Notes: generated by a model from the sequence alone, not told the origin. 64,000 nt of DNA from Paractinoplanes durhamensis (GCF_016862175.1 NZ_BOML01000060.1:26066-90065); one strand, 5' to 3'; numbered from the stretch's first letter, positions 15,941 to 24,170 are shown. Numbers and translations are program-made.

Positions 15941-16477
15941 TCAGACCGATTCGAGTGGGGCGATCGGGGTGGCCGGTACCGGAATCCCGAACGCCGGCTC
16001 CGGCAGCGCCGGGTCCTCGATGTCGAAGTACTGCGGGCGGGGGTACCGCCGGGCCAGCCCGAGCGCCCGCACCAGCAGCCGGTGCCGGGCGGTCAGCGCG
16101 TCGCGGACCTGGTCGGTGTGCACCTGCCGGGCCAGCACCAGCCGCCGCGAGGTCGCGATGAGCTGGCGTTCGGCCAGGTCCGCCCCGAACGGCGCGGCCG
16201 TGCTCAGCTGGCGGGTGAGGTCGTTCTCGGCCTGCTCCCGCTCGTCCGGGTCGGCGTCCAGCGCGAGCCGGGCGGCGGCGTAGAGCTCGACGTTGTCGTT
16301 CTGCTCGGCGACGACCGCGGCGGCCGCGGCCCGGCGCACCAGATGAGCGTCCAGGGCCCGCTCGGCCGACTGCGCCCGCACGTGCACCCGCTCGACCCGG
16401 TGGGCCGTCCAGCCGAGGTAGGTGGCGAGCAGGACGACGCACGCGACCACCCCCAGCACCCACCACATGCCGGGCAT
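15941..16477 (-). CDS. Conserved membrane-anchored protein of unknown function
   Basis: 178 residues with one N-terminal TM (about 5-23, MWWVLGVVACVVLLATYLGW), then a long alpha-helical region rich in Ala/Arg/Leu (about 25-130) and a short Pro-rich tail. The family is not named with confidence; similar small membrane-anchored helical proteins are found beside pdxS in other actinobacteria. ATG 16477 follows GGGGGAA. It ends 2 bp from the convergent pdxS stop and is followed upstream by the pimA gene on the same strand. Confidence 0.75.
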   Translation of the reverse strand: MPGMWWVLGVVACVVLLATYLGWTAHRVERVHVRAQSAERALDAHLVRRAAAAAVVAEQNDNVELYAAARLALDADPDEREQAENDLTRQLSTAAPFGADLAERQLIATSRRLVLARQVHTDQVRDALTARHRLLVRALGLARRYPRPQYFDIEDPALPEPAFGIPVPATPIAPLESV

Positions 16478-16502
16478 CGTAGTTCCCCCGCGAAACAAAA
16501 AG

Positions 16503-17657
16503 TCAGGTGCCCGACCGTGGTTCCGACCACTCTTCGTCCATGACCCGGCCGTCGGTGGCCTCGATCGCGGCGGCGTAGACCTCGAGGACCCGCTGGGCGA
16601 CGCTGGTCCAGTCGAAGGCCGCGACGGCGGTGCCGGCCGCCGCGGTCAGCGCGGCCCGGCGGGCCGGGTCGTCGAGCAGCTCACCGAGCAGAACGCCCAG
16701 CGCATCGGCGTCGCCGGTGGGGAACAGCGCCCCGGCCCGGCCGCCGTCCAGGACGCGGCGGAACGCGTCGAGGTCACTGGCCGCGATCGCGGTGCCGGCC
16801 GCCATCGCCTCGGTGAGGATCATGCCGAAGCTCTCGCCGCCGGTGTTGGGCGCCACGTAGACGTCGACGCTGCGCAGCATGCGCGCTTTGTCCTTCTCCG
16901 ACACGAGACCGAGGAAAGTCACCCGATCGCGTAGATCGGCCGGGAACTCCTCGTACAGATCGTCGCGATCCCCCGGCCCGGCCACCAGCAGCCGCAGCCC
17001 CGGACGCGAACGGGCAAGCGGGACGAACGCCGCGGTCAGCAGATCGAAGCCCTTGCGCGGCTCGGTGAAGCGCCCCAGGAAGCCCAGCGTCCCGCCGTCG
17101 CCGGGCCAGCCGTCCAGCGGCTCGGCCGACGCGAACTTGGCCACCGCGACCCCGTTCGGGATCTCCACCGCTCCCCCGCCGAGGTGCTCGACCTGCACCT
17201 TCCGGGCCAGCTCACTGACCGCGATCCGGGCGGTGATCTTCTCGATGACGAGCTGGAGCAGCCCCTGGCCGAACGACAGCGCCCGCGACCGGGTCATCGC
17301 CGTGTGGAAGGTGGCCACCACCGGCCCACGCGCGGACAGCACGGCCAGCATCGACAGCGACAGGGCCAGCGGCTCGTGCACGTGCAGCACGTCGAAGTTG
17401 CCCCGGTTGATCCAGCGCCGCACCCGGGCGGTGGAGACCGGCCCGAACGCGATCCGGGCGACCGACCCGTTGTAGGGCAGCGGCACCGCCCGGCCGGCCG
17501 GCACCACGTAGGGCGGCAGGTCGGCGTCCTCGTCGGCGGGCGCGAGCACGCTCACCGCATGACCGAGGGCGATCAGCGCCTCGGACAGGTCCATGATGTG
17601 GTTCTGTACGCCGCCGGGCACGTCGAAGGAGTAGGGCGAGACGATCCCGATCCGCAC
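16503..17657 (-). CDS. pimA: Phosphatidylinositol alpha-mannosyltransferase PimA
   Basis: 384 residues, GT4 glycosyltransferase. N-terminal Rossmann domain with IGIVSPYSFDVPGGVQNHI (acceptor/donor loop) and DVLHVHEPLALSLS; C-terminal domain with LGFLGRFTEPRKGFDLL and the nucleotide-sugar motif PNTGGESFGMILTEAMAAG. It transfers the first mannose from GDP-mannose to phosphatidylinositol at the inner membrane face. GTG 17657 follows TAGGGGGACC and gives the normal N-terminus. Lies 10 bp after the acyltransferase and in order with pgsA, the same three-gene pathway as Rv2610c-Rv2612c. Confidence 0.95.
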   Translation of the reverse strand: MRIGIVSPYSFDVPGGVQNHIMDLSEALIALGHAVSVLAPADEDADLPPYVVPAGRAVPLPYNGSVARIAFGPVSTARVRRWINRGNFDVLHVHEPLALSLSMLAVLSARGPVVATFHTAMTRSRALSFGQGLLQLVIEKITARIAVSELARKVQVEHLGGGAVEIPNGVAVAKFASAEPLDGWPGDGGTLGFLGRFTEPRKGFDLLTAAFVPLARSRPGLRLLVAGPGDRDDLYEEFPADLRDRVTFLGLVSEKDKARMLRSVDVYVAPNTGGESFGMILTEAMAAGTAIAASDLDAFRRVLDGGRAGALFPTGDADALGVLLGELLDDPARRAALTAAAGTAVAAFDWTSVAQRVLEVYAAAIEATDGRVMDEEWSEPRSGT

Positions 17658-17667
17658 GATGGTCCCC

Positions 17668-18531
17668 CTACAGCCACAGTTTCTGCAGCATGTGCCAGTC
17701 CTGCGGGTGCTCGGCGATGCCCGCCGCGTACGCGTCGGCCAGCAGCTGCGTGGTGGCCTTGACCCGCTGGTCCAGCGGCCCCTCGGTCGGCGGGACGATC
17801 CGCCGCAGCACCGCGTAGGTCTGGGTGGGCGTGAACGACAGATCCACCGCGTACAGCGGGGCACCCGTCCGGATCGCCAGAATCGCCGGGCCGGCCGGCA
17901 TCCGGGTCTTCCCGCCGAAGAACGAGACCTCGACGCCGCTGCGGGACAGGTCCCGGTCGCCGAGGAGGCAGACGATCCAGCCCTGACCGAGCCGTTCGGC
18001 GAGCACGTCGAGCGGGGGGCGCGGGCCGCCGGTGAGCGGCACCACCTCCATGCCGAGCGTCTCCCGGTACGCCACGAACTGCTGGTACACCGCTTCCGGC
18101 TTGAGCCGCTCGGCGACCGTCACCATCGGCCAGCCGTTCGAGACGACCCACGCGGCGGCCGCGTCCCAGTTGCCGATGTGCGGCAGGGCCAGCACCACAC
18201 CGTTGCCGTCGGCAGCACCCTTACGAAGCCAGTCGTAGTGCTCGTCCGAGATGCCGAACCCGTCCAGGCACTGCTGCTTGTTCAGCGACGGCAGCCGGAA
18301 CGCTTCGAGCCAGTACCGCGCGTACGAGCGCAGCCCGTCCCGGACCACCGGCTCCGGCAGGCCGGGATCGACCTGCTGCAGGTTGCGGCGCAGCCGCTGC
18401 ACGCCCCGGCCGTTCTTCTTGTACGCCCGGTCGGCCCCCGCGTTGAACAGGGCCCGCGCCGCGGGCAACGGCAGCATCCGGACCAGCCGCCACCCGGCGG
18501 CGAACCCGATCTCGGTGAGCCGGTCCTTCAT
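17668..18531 (-). CDS. patA: Phosphatidylinositol mannoside acyltransferase (HtrB/LpxL-type)
   Basis: 287 residues. The acyltransferase H-x4-D catalytic motif is seen as HIGNWDAA (about 118-125), with VVPLTGGPRPPLDVLAERL and GPAILAIRTGAPLY further on, typical of the lysophospholipid acyltransferase superfamily. Context strongly supports PatA, which adds a fatty acyl chain to the mannose of PIM1. The ATG overlaps the pgsA stop by 4 bp (ATGA), so translation is coupled. An N-terminal hydrophobic stretch should hold it at the membrane. Confidence 0.92.
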   Translation of the reverse strand: MKDRLTEIGFAAGWRLVRMLPLPAARALFNAGADRAYKKNGRGVQRLRRNLQQVDPGLPEPVVRDGLRSYARYWLEAFRLPSLNKQQCLDGFGISDEHYDWLRKGAADGNGVVLALPHIGNWDAAAAWVVSNGWPMVTVAERLKPEAVYQQFVAYRETLGMEVVPLTGGPRPPLDVLAERLGQGWIVCLLGDRDLSRSGVEVSFFGGKTRMPAGPAILAIRTGAPLYAVDLSFTPTQTYAVLRRIVPPTEGPLDQRVKATTQLLADAYAAGIAEHPQDWHMLQKLWL

Positions 18532-19169
18532 GCCGCCGGCTCGGTCGGCGCCGCGGGCTCCGGCAGGACCTCGGTGCGGCCCGCGTGGATCAGCCGCTGG
18601 AACACGGTGATCACGGAGAGCGCGGCGAGCACCCACAGCGCCCCCGGCAGCCCCCACTCCAGCCCGGCGCTGCCGAGCAGGCCGCCGACACCCAGGATGA
18701 GCAGGCGTTCGAGGCGCTCGGCGATGCCCACGTCGGCGTTCAGGCCGAGGCTCTGGGCGCGCGCCTTCACATACGACACGACCTGCCCGGCGACCAGGCT
18801 GATCAGGCACGCGATCATGCCGCCGTACGGATTTCCCTGCACGGCCATGTACCAGACGACGGCGCCGAACACGGCACCGTCGGCGATCCGGTCCATCGAC
18901 GAGTCGAGCAGCGCACCGAACTTGCTCGTGCCGCCGCGCATCCGGGCCATCGTGCCGTCCAGCGCGTCGGTCAGCGCGCAGGCGGTGACCACCACGGTGC
19001 CCACGAGCAGGTAGCCCTGGGAGCCGAACCACGCGCCGATGAGCACGCCGATCGTGCCGGCAACCGTGACGGCGTTGGGAGTGACGCCGATCTTCAGGAG
19101 GAATCGGGCGGTCGGATTGACAACGTGCGAGACGACGGCACGCGCGGGAATGTTGACGATCTTTGCCAT
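18528..19169 (-). CDS. pgsA: CDP-alcohol phosphatidyltransferase (phosphatidylinositol phosphate synthase)
   Basis: 213 residues, polytopic membrane enzyme. The CDP-OH-P motif D-x2-DG-x2-AR-x8-G-x3-D-x3-D is complete in DALDGTMARMRGG and the following KFGALLDSSMD. About six hydrophobic segments. In actinobacteria this enzyme at this locus joins CDP-diacylglycerol to inositol phosphate, the first step for PIM lipids made by the two genes downstream. The C-terminal tail is Ala/Pro/Glu-rich. First gene of the pgsA-patA-pimA run. Confidence 0.95.
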   Translation of the reverse strand: MAKIVNIPARAVVSHVVNPTARFLLKIGVTPNAVTVAGTIGVLIGAWFGSQGYLLVGTVVVTACALTDALDGTMARMRGGTSKFGALLDSSMDRIADGAVFGAVVWYMAVQGNPYGGMIACLISLVAGQVVSYVKARAQSLGLNADVGIAERLERLLILGVGGLLGSAGLEWGLPGALWVLAALSVITVFQRLIHAGRTEVLPEPAAPTEPAA

Positions 19170-19376
19170 GGCCGTCCCACCTTATCGGCGCTCGGCCGGG
19201 CACGGCACAACCCGGCCGGGGAGTAGCCGTATCGTCATCTCCGCGCGCACCCCACAAAAGGACCAAAGTCCCCTCTATGTCGTTTGACGACTACAAAGGG
19301 TTGCGGCCGCCGCGGCAGCGGGTGTGGGATTCAGGAACAGCGTCGTAACAGTCACGAAACGACAGGAGCGGACGCC

Positions 19377-21536
19377 ATGGCGCAGAAGACCTTGGAGAAG
19401 GGGCTCAACGGCGCGACGGCGCCGGTGGTGAACGAGCCCGGCAGAGTACGCAACGTGGTGCTGGTGGGTCATTCGGGTTCGGGCAAGACCACTCTGGTCG
19501 AGGCCCTGCTCGCCGCCACCGGGACGATTCCGCGGGCGGGCAACGTGACCGACGGCACCACGGTGTCCGACCACGATCCGGCAGCGGTCCGCCAGCAGCG
19601 CTCGGTCTCGCTGGCCGCGGCCCCGCTGATGCACCAGGACGTGAAGATCAACCTGCTCGACACCCCCGGCTACGCCGACTTCGTCGGAGAGCTGCGCGCC
19701 GGCCTGCGGGCCGCGGACGCCGCGCTCTTCGTCGTCTCCGCGGTCGACGGCGTCGACGACGCGACCACCGCCCTCTGGGAGGAGTGCGCCGCGGTCGGCA
19801 TGCCCCGCGCGGTCGCGATCACCCGACTGGACCACCCGCGGGCCGACTACGACGGCACCCTGCAGGACTGCCAGGAGGCGTTCGGCGAGAACGTGATGCC
19901 GACCTACCAGCCGATGCTCGACGACGACGGCCAGTCGGTGGTCGGCCTGATCGGCCTGGTATCGCTGCGCGTACTGGACTACTCCGAGGGCTACCCACCG
20001 CGCGTGGGCGAGGCCGAGCCGGAACACCTGAACCCGATCGCCGACGACCGCAACACGCTGATCGAGGGAATCATCGCCGAGAGCGAGGACGAGACCCTCA
20101 TGGACCGCTACCTGAGCGGCGAGCTGGTCTCCACCGACACGGTGATGAAGGACCTGGAGAAAGCGGTAGCCAAGGGCAACTTCTACCCGGTCATCCCGGT
20201 CTGCTCGGCGACGGGAGTGGGCCTCGACGCCCTGCTCGACGGCCTGGTAAGCGCCGCCCCAACTCCCTTGGAGCACGACCTGCCGGTGGTCACCGGAGTG
20301 GACGGCTCACCACGCCCACCACTGACCTGCGACCCCCATGGCCCACTGGTGGCCGAGGTGGTCAAGACCACGATCGACCGCCACGTAGGCAGAGTTTCCC
20401 TGGTCCGAGTCTTCTCCGGCACCCTGAAGCCCGAGCAGGTCCTGCACGTCTCCGGCCACGGCCTGAGCGAGCGCGGCCACCCCGACCACGACGCAGACGA
20501 GCGAGTGGCCCACATCTACTCCCCCCTGGGCGCCCAGCTACGCGAGGTCCCCTACTGCGTAGCAGGCGACATCTGCGCAATAACAAAGTCGGGAAGCGCA
20601 GAAACCGGCGACACCCTCTCCAGCAAGGAAACCCCGCTCCTGATGGAGCCCTGGACGATGCCGGAGCCACTACTGCCAATCGCAGTGGTAGCCAAGACAC
20701 GTTCAGACGAGGACGCCCTGGCGAAAAACCTAGGAAGGCTGGTAGCAGGCGACCCAACCCTGCGCCTGGAACGCAACGTCGAAACCCACCAGCTGGTGCT
20801 ATGGACCATGGGCGAATCACACGCCGACGTGGTCCTGGACCGTCTGCGTTCCGGCGGAGTAGAGCTCGACACAGAGCCGGTAAAGGTGCCACTACGAGAG
20901 ACATTCGGCTGCACCGCAAAAGGCCACGGCCGGCACGTGAAGCAGTCCGGAGGCCACGGCCAGTACGCGGTATGCCACATCGAGGTAGAGCCCCTCCCCC
21001 GAGGCGCCGGCTTCGAGTTCGTAGACAAGGTCGTAGGCGGAGCAGTACCCCACAACTACATCCCATCAGTAGAAAAGGGCGTACGAGCCCAGCTGGAACG
21101 GGGTTTGGTCTCGGGTTACCCGGTGGTGGACCTGAGAGTGACGTTGTTCGACGGCAAAGCCCACAGCGTCGATTCGTCAGACGCCGCATTCCAGACAGCA
21201 GGAGCACTGGCGTTGCGAGAGGCAGCAGCGGCGGGCCAGGTGACGCTGTTGGAGCCGATCGACGAGATCGCAGTGCGAGTGCCGGAGTCATTCGTCGGCG
21301 CAGTGATGAGCGACTTGTCGGGCCGCCGAGGCCGCCCGCTGGGTTCCGAGTCCGAGCCTGATGGCGTCCACAGCGTGGTCCGAGCCGAGGTCCCTGCTAC
21401 CGAGTTGGTCCGCTACGCCGTGGAGCTCCGTGCCCTTTCCTCTGGGTCTGGGACGTTCAGTCGCACCTATATCCGGCACGAGCCGATGCCTTCCCATCTG
21501 GCTGAAGCCGTCAGCAAGGAGCATGCCGCCAAATAG
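19377..21536 (+). CDS. fusA2: Elongation factor G-like protein, EF-G2 type
   Basis: 719 residues with the five-domain EF-G layout: G domain (G1 VGHSGSGKTT at about 27-36, G3 LLDTPGYADF), domain II (about 290-380), domain III, IV (LRETFGCTAKGHGRHVKQSGGHGQYAVC) and V. G4 reads TRLD rather than NKxD of true EF-G. This type is the second, non-essential EF-G paralogue in actinobacteria; the mycobacterial form binds GTP but is a poor ribosome-dependent GTPase. ATG 19377 has AGGAG upstream. It interrupts the usual pgsA-HIT order. Codons shift from GC-ending to A-ending between about 19950 and 21350, then T-ending in the last 200 nt. Confidence 0.9.
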   Translation: MAQKTLEKGLNGATAPVVNEPGRVRNVVLVGHSGSGKTTLVEALLAATGTIPRAGNVTDGTTVSDHDPAAVRQQRSVSLAAAPLMHQDVKINLLDTPGYADFVGELRAGLRAADAALFVVSAVDGVDDATTALWEECAAVGMPRAVAITRLDHPRADYDGTLQDCQEAFGENVMPTYQPMLDDDGQSVVGLIGLVSLRVLDYSEGYPPRVGEAEPEHLNPIADDRNTLIEGIIAESEDETLMDRYLSGELVSTDTVMKDLEKAVAKGNFYPVIPVCSATGVGLDALLDGLVSAAPTPLEHDLPVVTGVDGSPRPPLTCDPHGPLVAEVVKTTIDRHVGRVSLVRVFSGTLKPEQVLHVSGHGLSERGHPDHDADERVAHIYSPLGAQLREVPYCVAGDICAITKSGSAETGDTLSSKETPLLMEPWTMPEPLLPIAVVAKTRSDEDALAKNLGRLVAGDPTLRLERNVETHQLVLWTMGESHADVVLDRLRSGGVELDTEPVKVPLRETFGCTAKGHGRHVKQSGGHGQYAVCHIEVEPLPRGAGFEFVDKVVGGAVPHNYIPSVEKGVRAQLERGLVSGYPVVDLRVTLFDGKAHSVDSSDAAFQTAGALALREAAAAGQVTLLEPIDEIAVRVPESFVGAVMSDLSGRRGRPLGSESEPDGVHSVVRAEVPATELVRYAVELRALSSGSGTFSRTYIRHEPMPSHLAEAVSKEHAAK

Positions 21537-21543
21537 GCTCTCT

Positions 21544-21881
21544 CACTCCGGGACGGTTGAGGGCCGGGGGTGACCACGCTGGGCGGTAAAGCATCTATGC
21601 CCTGCGTGGTCACCCCCGGCCCTCAACCTTGCATGGGAACACCTGACGGCCAGGACTTCGGTCACCCGCAGCTGAATGCACGATCAAGCCGGCGGTCCCC
21701 TGACGGCGACCGGTCGGGCTGCCGCGCTGTGGCACAGCCAGGACGTCCACTCACCCGGGCCAGCCTGCGTGGTGGGTCAAGCGAACATTCAGCGCCGCCC
21801 ACGGCCAAAGAAAAGATCAAACCCGTGGTGGGTACAGGTGGGTAGTGGTGGAACCCCTTTTAAAGCTTGCGCGCTCGCGCC
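21544..21881 (+). repeat. Intergenic repeat, copy B
   Basis: Starts 7 bp after the fusA2 stop and carries every block of copy A in the same order and orientation, including the palindrome, the GTCCCCTGACGGC and GGTGGGTCAAGCGAACATTC blocks, AAGATCAAACCCGTGG and the G-rich stretch. Its tail (21861-21901, with GCTTGCGCGCTCGCGCC) recurs as a direct repeat inside copy C at 22091-22130. No protein-like frame. Together with copy C it fills the 814-bp gap between convergent fusA2 and the monooxygenase gene; nothing else was seen in that gap. Confidence 0.9.
21555..21628 (+). repeat. Perfect 25-bp palindrome heading copy B
   Basis: Arms 21555-21579 and 21604-21628 match the copy A palindrome base for base, including the loop. 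It starts 18 bp after the fusA2 stop codon and no classical terminator lies between, so it may end the fusA2 transcript. Confidence 0.92.
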
Positions 21882-21941
21882 ATAGACAGGTAACCAAACC
21901 AGGGGTGGACACAACGAAGCGCTCGAAGTCAACGTGGACTA

Positions 21942-22335
21942 CGGCGGGGGCACGCAAGCTCTAAAAAGCTCCTCCAACCCTCCCACCCGTACCCACCACG
22001 GGTTTGACCCTTTTTTCGGCCGTCAGGCCGGCCGCCGTCGGCGGAATCGGAACCCGACGGGGCTACAGGTGGGGGCCTTGGTCGATCTCGTTAAGAGCTT
22101 GCGCGCTCGCGCCGTGGACCAGTTACCAGGTGGGTCTGCCGGCTGTGCCACGGCGCGGCAGCCAGACCACTCGCCGTCAGGGGACCGCTTGCTCGCTCGG
22201 CCCCTCAGCTGCGGGTGAGCCATCTCCTGGCCTGCGCTTTCTCCCAGGCAAGGTTGAGGGCCGGGGTGACCACGCACGGCACTGGATGCTTTACCGCCGT
22301 GCGTGGTCACCCCGGCCCTCAGCCGTCCCGGAGTA
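21942..22335 (-). repeat. Intergenic repeat, copy C (inverted, mosaic)
   Basis: Read on the minus strand this has palindrome, GGCTCACCCGCAGCTGA, GCGGTCCCCTGACGGCGAG, CTGGCTGCCGCGC, GGGTCAAACCCGTGGTGGG and a G-rich block, in the same order as A and B. The 57-bp block of A/B is missing; in its place is about 110 bp that includes, in opposite orientation, the GCTTGCGCGCTCGCGCC tail of copy B. So it points at the monooxygenase gene as A and B point at theirs, and looks rearranged by recombination. Confidence 0.85.
22252..22324 (-). repeat. 29-bp palindrome heading copy C
   Basis: Arms 22252-22280 and 22296-22324 pair at 28 of 29 positions with a 15-nt loop. Both arms have four G/C where copies A and B have five, and the inner four pairs differ (ACGGC/GCCGT against GGGC/GCCC), so pairing is kept while sequence changes. 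The loop-side GGCGGTAAAGCATC is shared by all copies. Confidence 0.9.
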
Positions 22336-22350
22336 AGAAAGCAATCGGAG

Positions 22351-23520
22351 CTAGATCGTGATGGCGTTGGCAGCTTCGTGCATCGGGGCCAAGAACTTGT
22401 CGATCACCTGCTCCTTGCGCGGGTGGTACTTGAGGGTCCGCATCCCGTAGTTGCGGAAGGCGATCGCCACACGGCCACCGGGGACCATGTCCTTGGCCAT
22501 CTTGCGGCCGAACGCCATGTTCTTCTCGACGAACGTCCGCAGCGTCTCCTCGTACTCCTTGAAGCCACCCGGCGTGCCCAAGGTCGATGCCAGGACGTGC
22601 GCGCCGACCAGGGCCATGCTGGTGCCTTGGCCGGAGGCCGGGGAAGGGCAGTGGGCGGCGTCGCCGAGCAGGACGACCCGGCCGGAGGACCAGCGCGGCA
22701 TCTGGATCTGGCTCAGCGAGTCGAAGTAGAAGTCGTCCGCCGCGTCAATCGAAGCCAGAAACTTGTCGGTCTCCCAGCCGAGACCGGCGAAGGCCTGCTT
22801 CACCAGTTCCTTCTGCTCGGCCTGATCCCGGCGGTCGTAACCCAGCGGCGCAGACGCGAACGTCAGGCCCACCTTGGCCGGCTCGTCGGCGCCCATGGCG
22901 TACGCGAAGACCAGGCGGCCTGGGCGGGAGAACATCAGTTCCTCCTGGTCGATCTTCAAGTGGTTCGGCACTGTGAAGATCGAGATGTACGCGCCCAAGT
23001 GGACCGGCTCCACCTCGCCGAAGGCCAGTTTCCTCGTGTTGGAATGCAGGCCGTCTGCGCCCACCACGTAGTCGAATCGGCGTGCCGTCCCCCGCTCGAA
23101 CGTCACGTCGACACCGTCGGGGCCGTCGGTCAGGCCCGTGATCGAGTCGCCGAACAGGTATTCCACGTCGGCGGCGGTCTCCTCGTACAGGATCTGGCTC
23201 AGGTCTCCGCGCATCAGCTCGAGGTCGTCGCCGCGCCGGCCCATCAGCAGGCTCGCCGGGAGCGCGGCCAGGGGGTGGCCGTCCTTCTTCACGTAGGTGA
23301 TCTGCTTCATGCCGCAGTCGCGGGCCTTTGCGGCCTCGTATATGCCCAGTCGTTTCAGGACTTCGGTGCCGGCGCCGCGCACGTCCACCTTGTAGCCGCC
23401 GGGGCGCGGTGCGGGGGCGCGCTCCACGATCGTCACCTCGAAGCCTCGGCGGCGCAGGCCCATAGCCAGGGCGGGGCCGGCAACGCCGGCTCCGGAGATC
23501 AGTACCCGTGAGGTCGTCAT
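22351..23520 (-). CDS. FAD-dependent monooxygenase (PHBH fold, tetracycline/aromatic hydroxylase type)
   Basis: 389 residues. N-terminal FAD-binding Rossmann motif VLISGAGVAGPALAMGLRRRG (G-x-G-x2-G), then Glu-Arg, mid-protein FDYVVGADGLHSNTRK (GADG) and the flavin-contact motif VVLLGDAAHCPSPASGQG. This is class A flavoprotein hydroxylase; substrate unknown. ATG 23520 is chosen because a promoter in the shared palindrome puts transcription start close to this ATG (near-leaderless). It is divergent from a TetR gene across a palindromic operator, which suggests substrate-induced control. It may protect against an aromatic antibiotic or similar compound. Confidence 0.88.
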   Translation of the reverse strand: MTTSRVLISGAGVAGPALAMGLRRRGFEVTIVERAPAPRPGGYKVDVRGAGTEVLKRLGIYEAAKARDCGMKQITYVKKDGHPLAALPASLLMGRRGDDLELMRGDLSQILYEETAADVEYLFGDSITGLTDGPDGVDVTFERGTARRFDYVVGADGLHSNTRKLAFGEVEPVHLGAYISIFTVPNHLKIDQEELMFSRPGRLVFAYAMGADEPAKVGLTFASAPLGYDRRDQAEQKELVKQAFAGLGWETDKFLASIDAADDFYFDSLSQIQMPRWSSGRVVLLGDAAHCPSPASGQGTSMALVGAHVLASTLGTPGGFKEYEETLRTFVEKNMAFGRKMAKDMVPGGRVAIAFRNYGMRTLKYHPRKEQVIDKFLAPMHEAANAITI

Positions 23521-23528
23521 GGGAGTAA

Positions 23529-23555
23529 TATACAAACGTCTTACACGTTTGTATA
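23529..23555. promoter_or_regulatory. TetR-type operator with two overlapping divergent promoters
   Basis: 11-bp perfect arms (23529-23539 and 23545-23555) around a 5-bp centre. On the plus strand TATACA (23529-23534), 17 bp, then TATAGA (23552-23557) makes a -35/-10 pair for the regulator. On the minus strand TATACA (23555-23550), 17 bp, then TATATT makes the pair for the monooxygenase. One bound dimer would block both. Confidence 0.85.
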
Positions 23556-23591
23556 GATGTGCAGGTCGACTCCGAAGTTAGGATCCTGGTC

Positions 23592-24170
23592 GTGGGGCAC
23601 AAAGAAGATCTGCTGGCTGGGGCCAAGCGATCGCTGTACGAGAAGGGCTATGCGCGCACCAAGGCGCGCGACATCGTGGCGTTCTCCGGCACCAACCTGG
23701 GCTCGATCGGCTATCACTACGGCTCGACCGAGGCGCTGATGACCACGGCCATGTTGAGCGCCATGGAGGACTGGGGCGAGGCCGTCTTTGTCGCGCTGAC
23801 CGGGCCGGGTGAGGCCGATGAGGATCCGATGGTCGGGTTCTGGCGGCGGATCATCGGCTCGATCACCGAGCACCGGCCGCTCTGGCTGGCCAGCGTCGAA
23901 GTCATGATCCAGGCCGAGCACAATCCGCAGTTGCGTGCGCAGCTGGCCGACGGGATCCAGCAGGGTCGCCGGGGCATGGCGGCGCTGCTGACCGGGACGC
24001 CGGAGGATCAGCTCAGCGATGAGATCGTGCGGACCGTCGGCTCGATGCAGATGGCGCTGATGTCGGGGGTGCTGACGCAGTGGCTGGCCGACCCGGCGAC
24101 CGCGCCCGCCCCGGAGGAGATCGTGGCCGGGATCAGAGCTCTGACGCGGTCCACGCCTTCGTCAGCATGA
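23592..24170 (+). CDS. TetR/AcrR-family transcriptional regulator
   Basis: 192 residues. N-terminal helix-turn-helix (about 5-50): DLLAGAKRSLYEKGYARTKARDIVAFSGTNLGSIGYHYGSTEAL, where NLGSIGYHYGS is the recognition helix region. The C-terminal ligand domain is about 60-190. GTG 23592, nine nt after AGGA, is preferred over GTG 23559 because the -10 box at 23552-23557 would put transcription start downstream of 23559. Probably represses itself and the divergent monooxygenase. Its 3' end overlaps the convergent HIT gene by 38 bp. Confidence 0.88.
   Translation: MGHKEDLLAGAKRSLYEKGYARTKARDIVAFSGTNLGSIGYHYGSTEALMTTAMLSAMEDWGEAVFVALTGPGEADEDPMVGFWRRIIGSITEHRPLWLASVEVMIQAEHNPQLRAQLADGIQQGRRGMAALLTGTPEDQLSDEIVRTVGSMQMALMSGVLTQWLADPATAPAPEEIVAGIRALTRSTPSSA

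Noticed and set aside
23559..23591. Upstream GTG start for the TetR gene
   Set aside because: The -10 box at 23552-23557 would put the transcript start after this codon; GTG 23592 has AGGA at proper distance.
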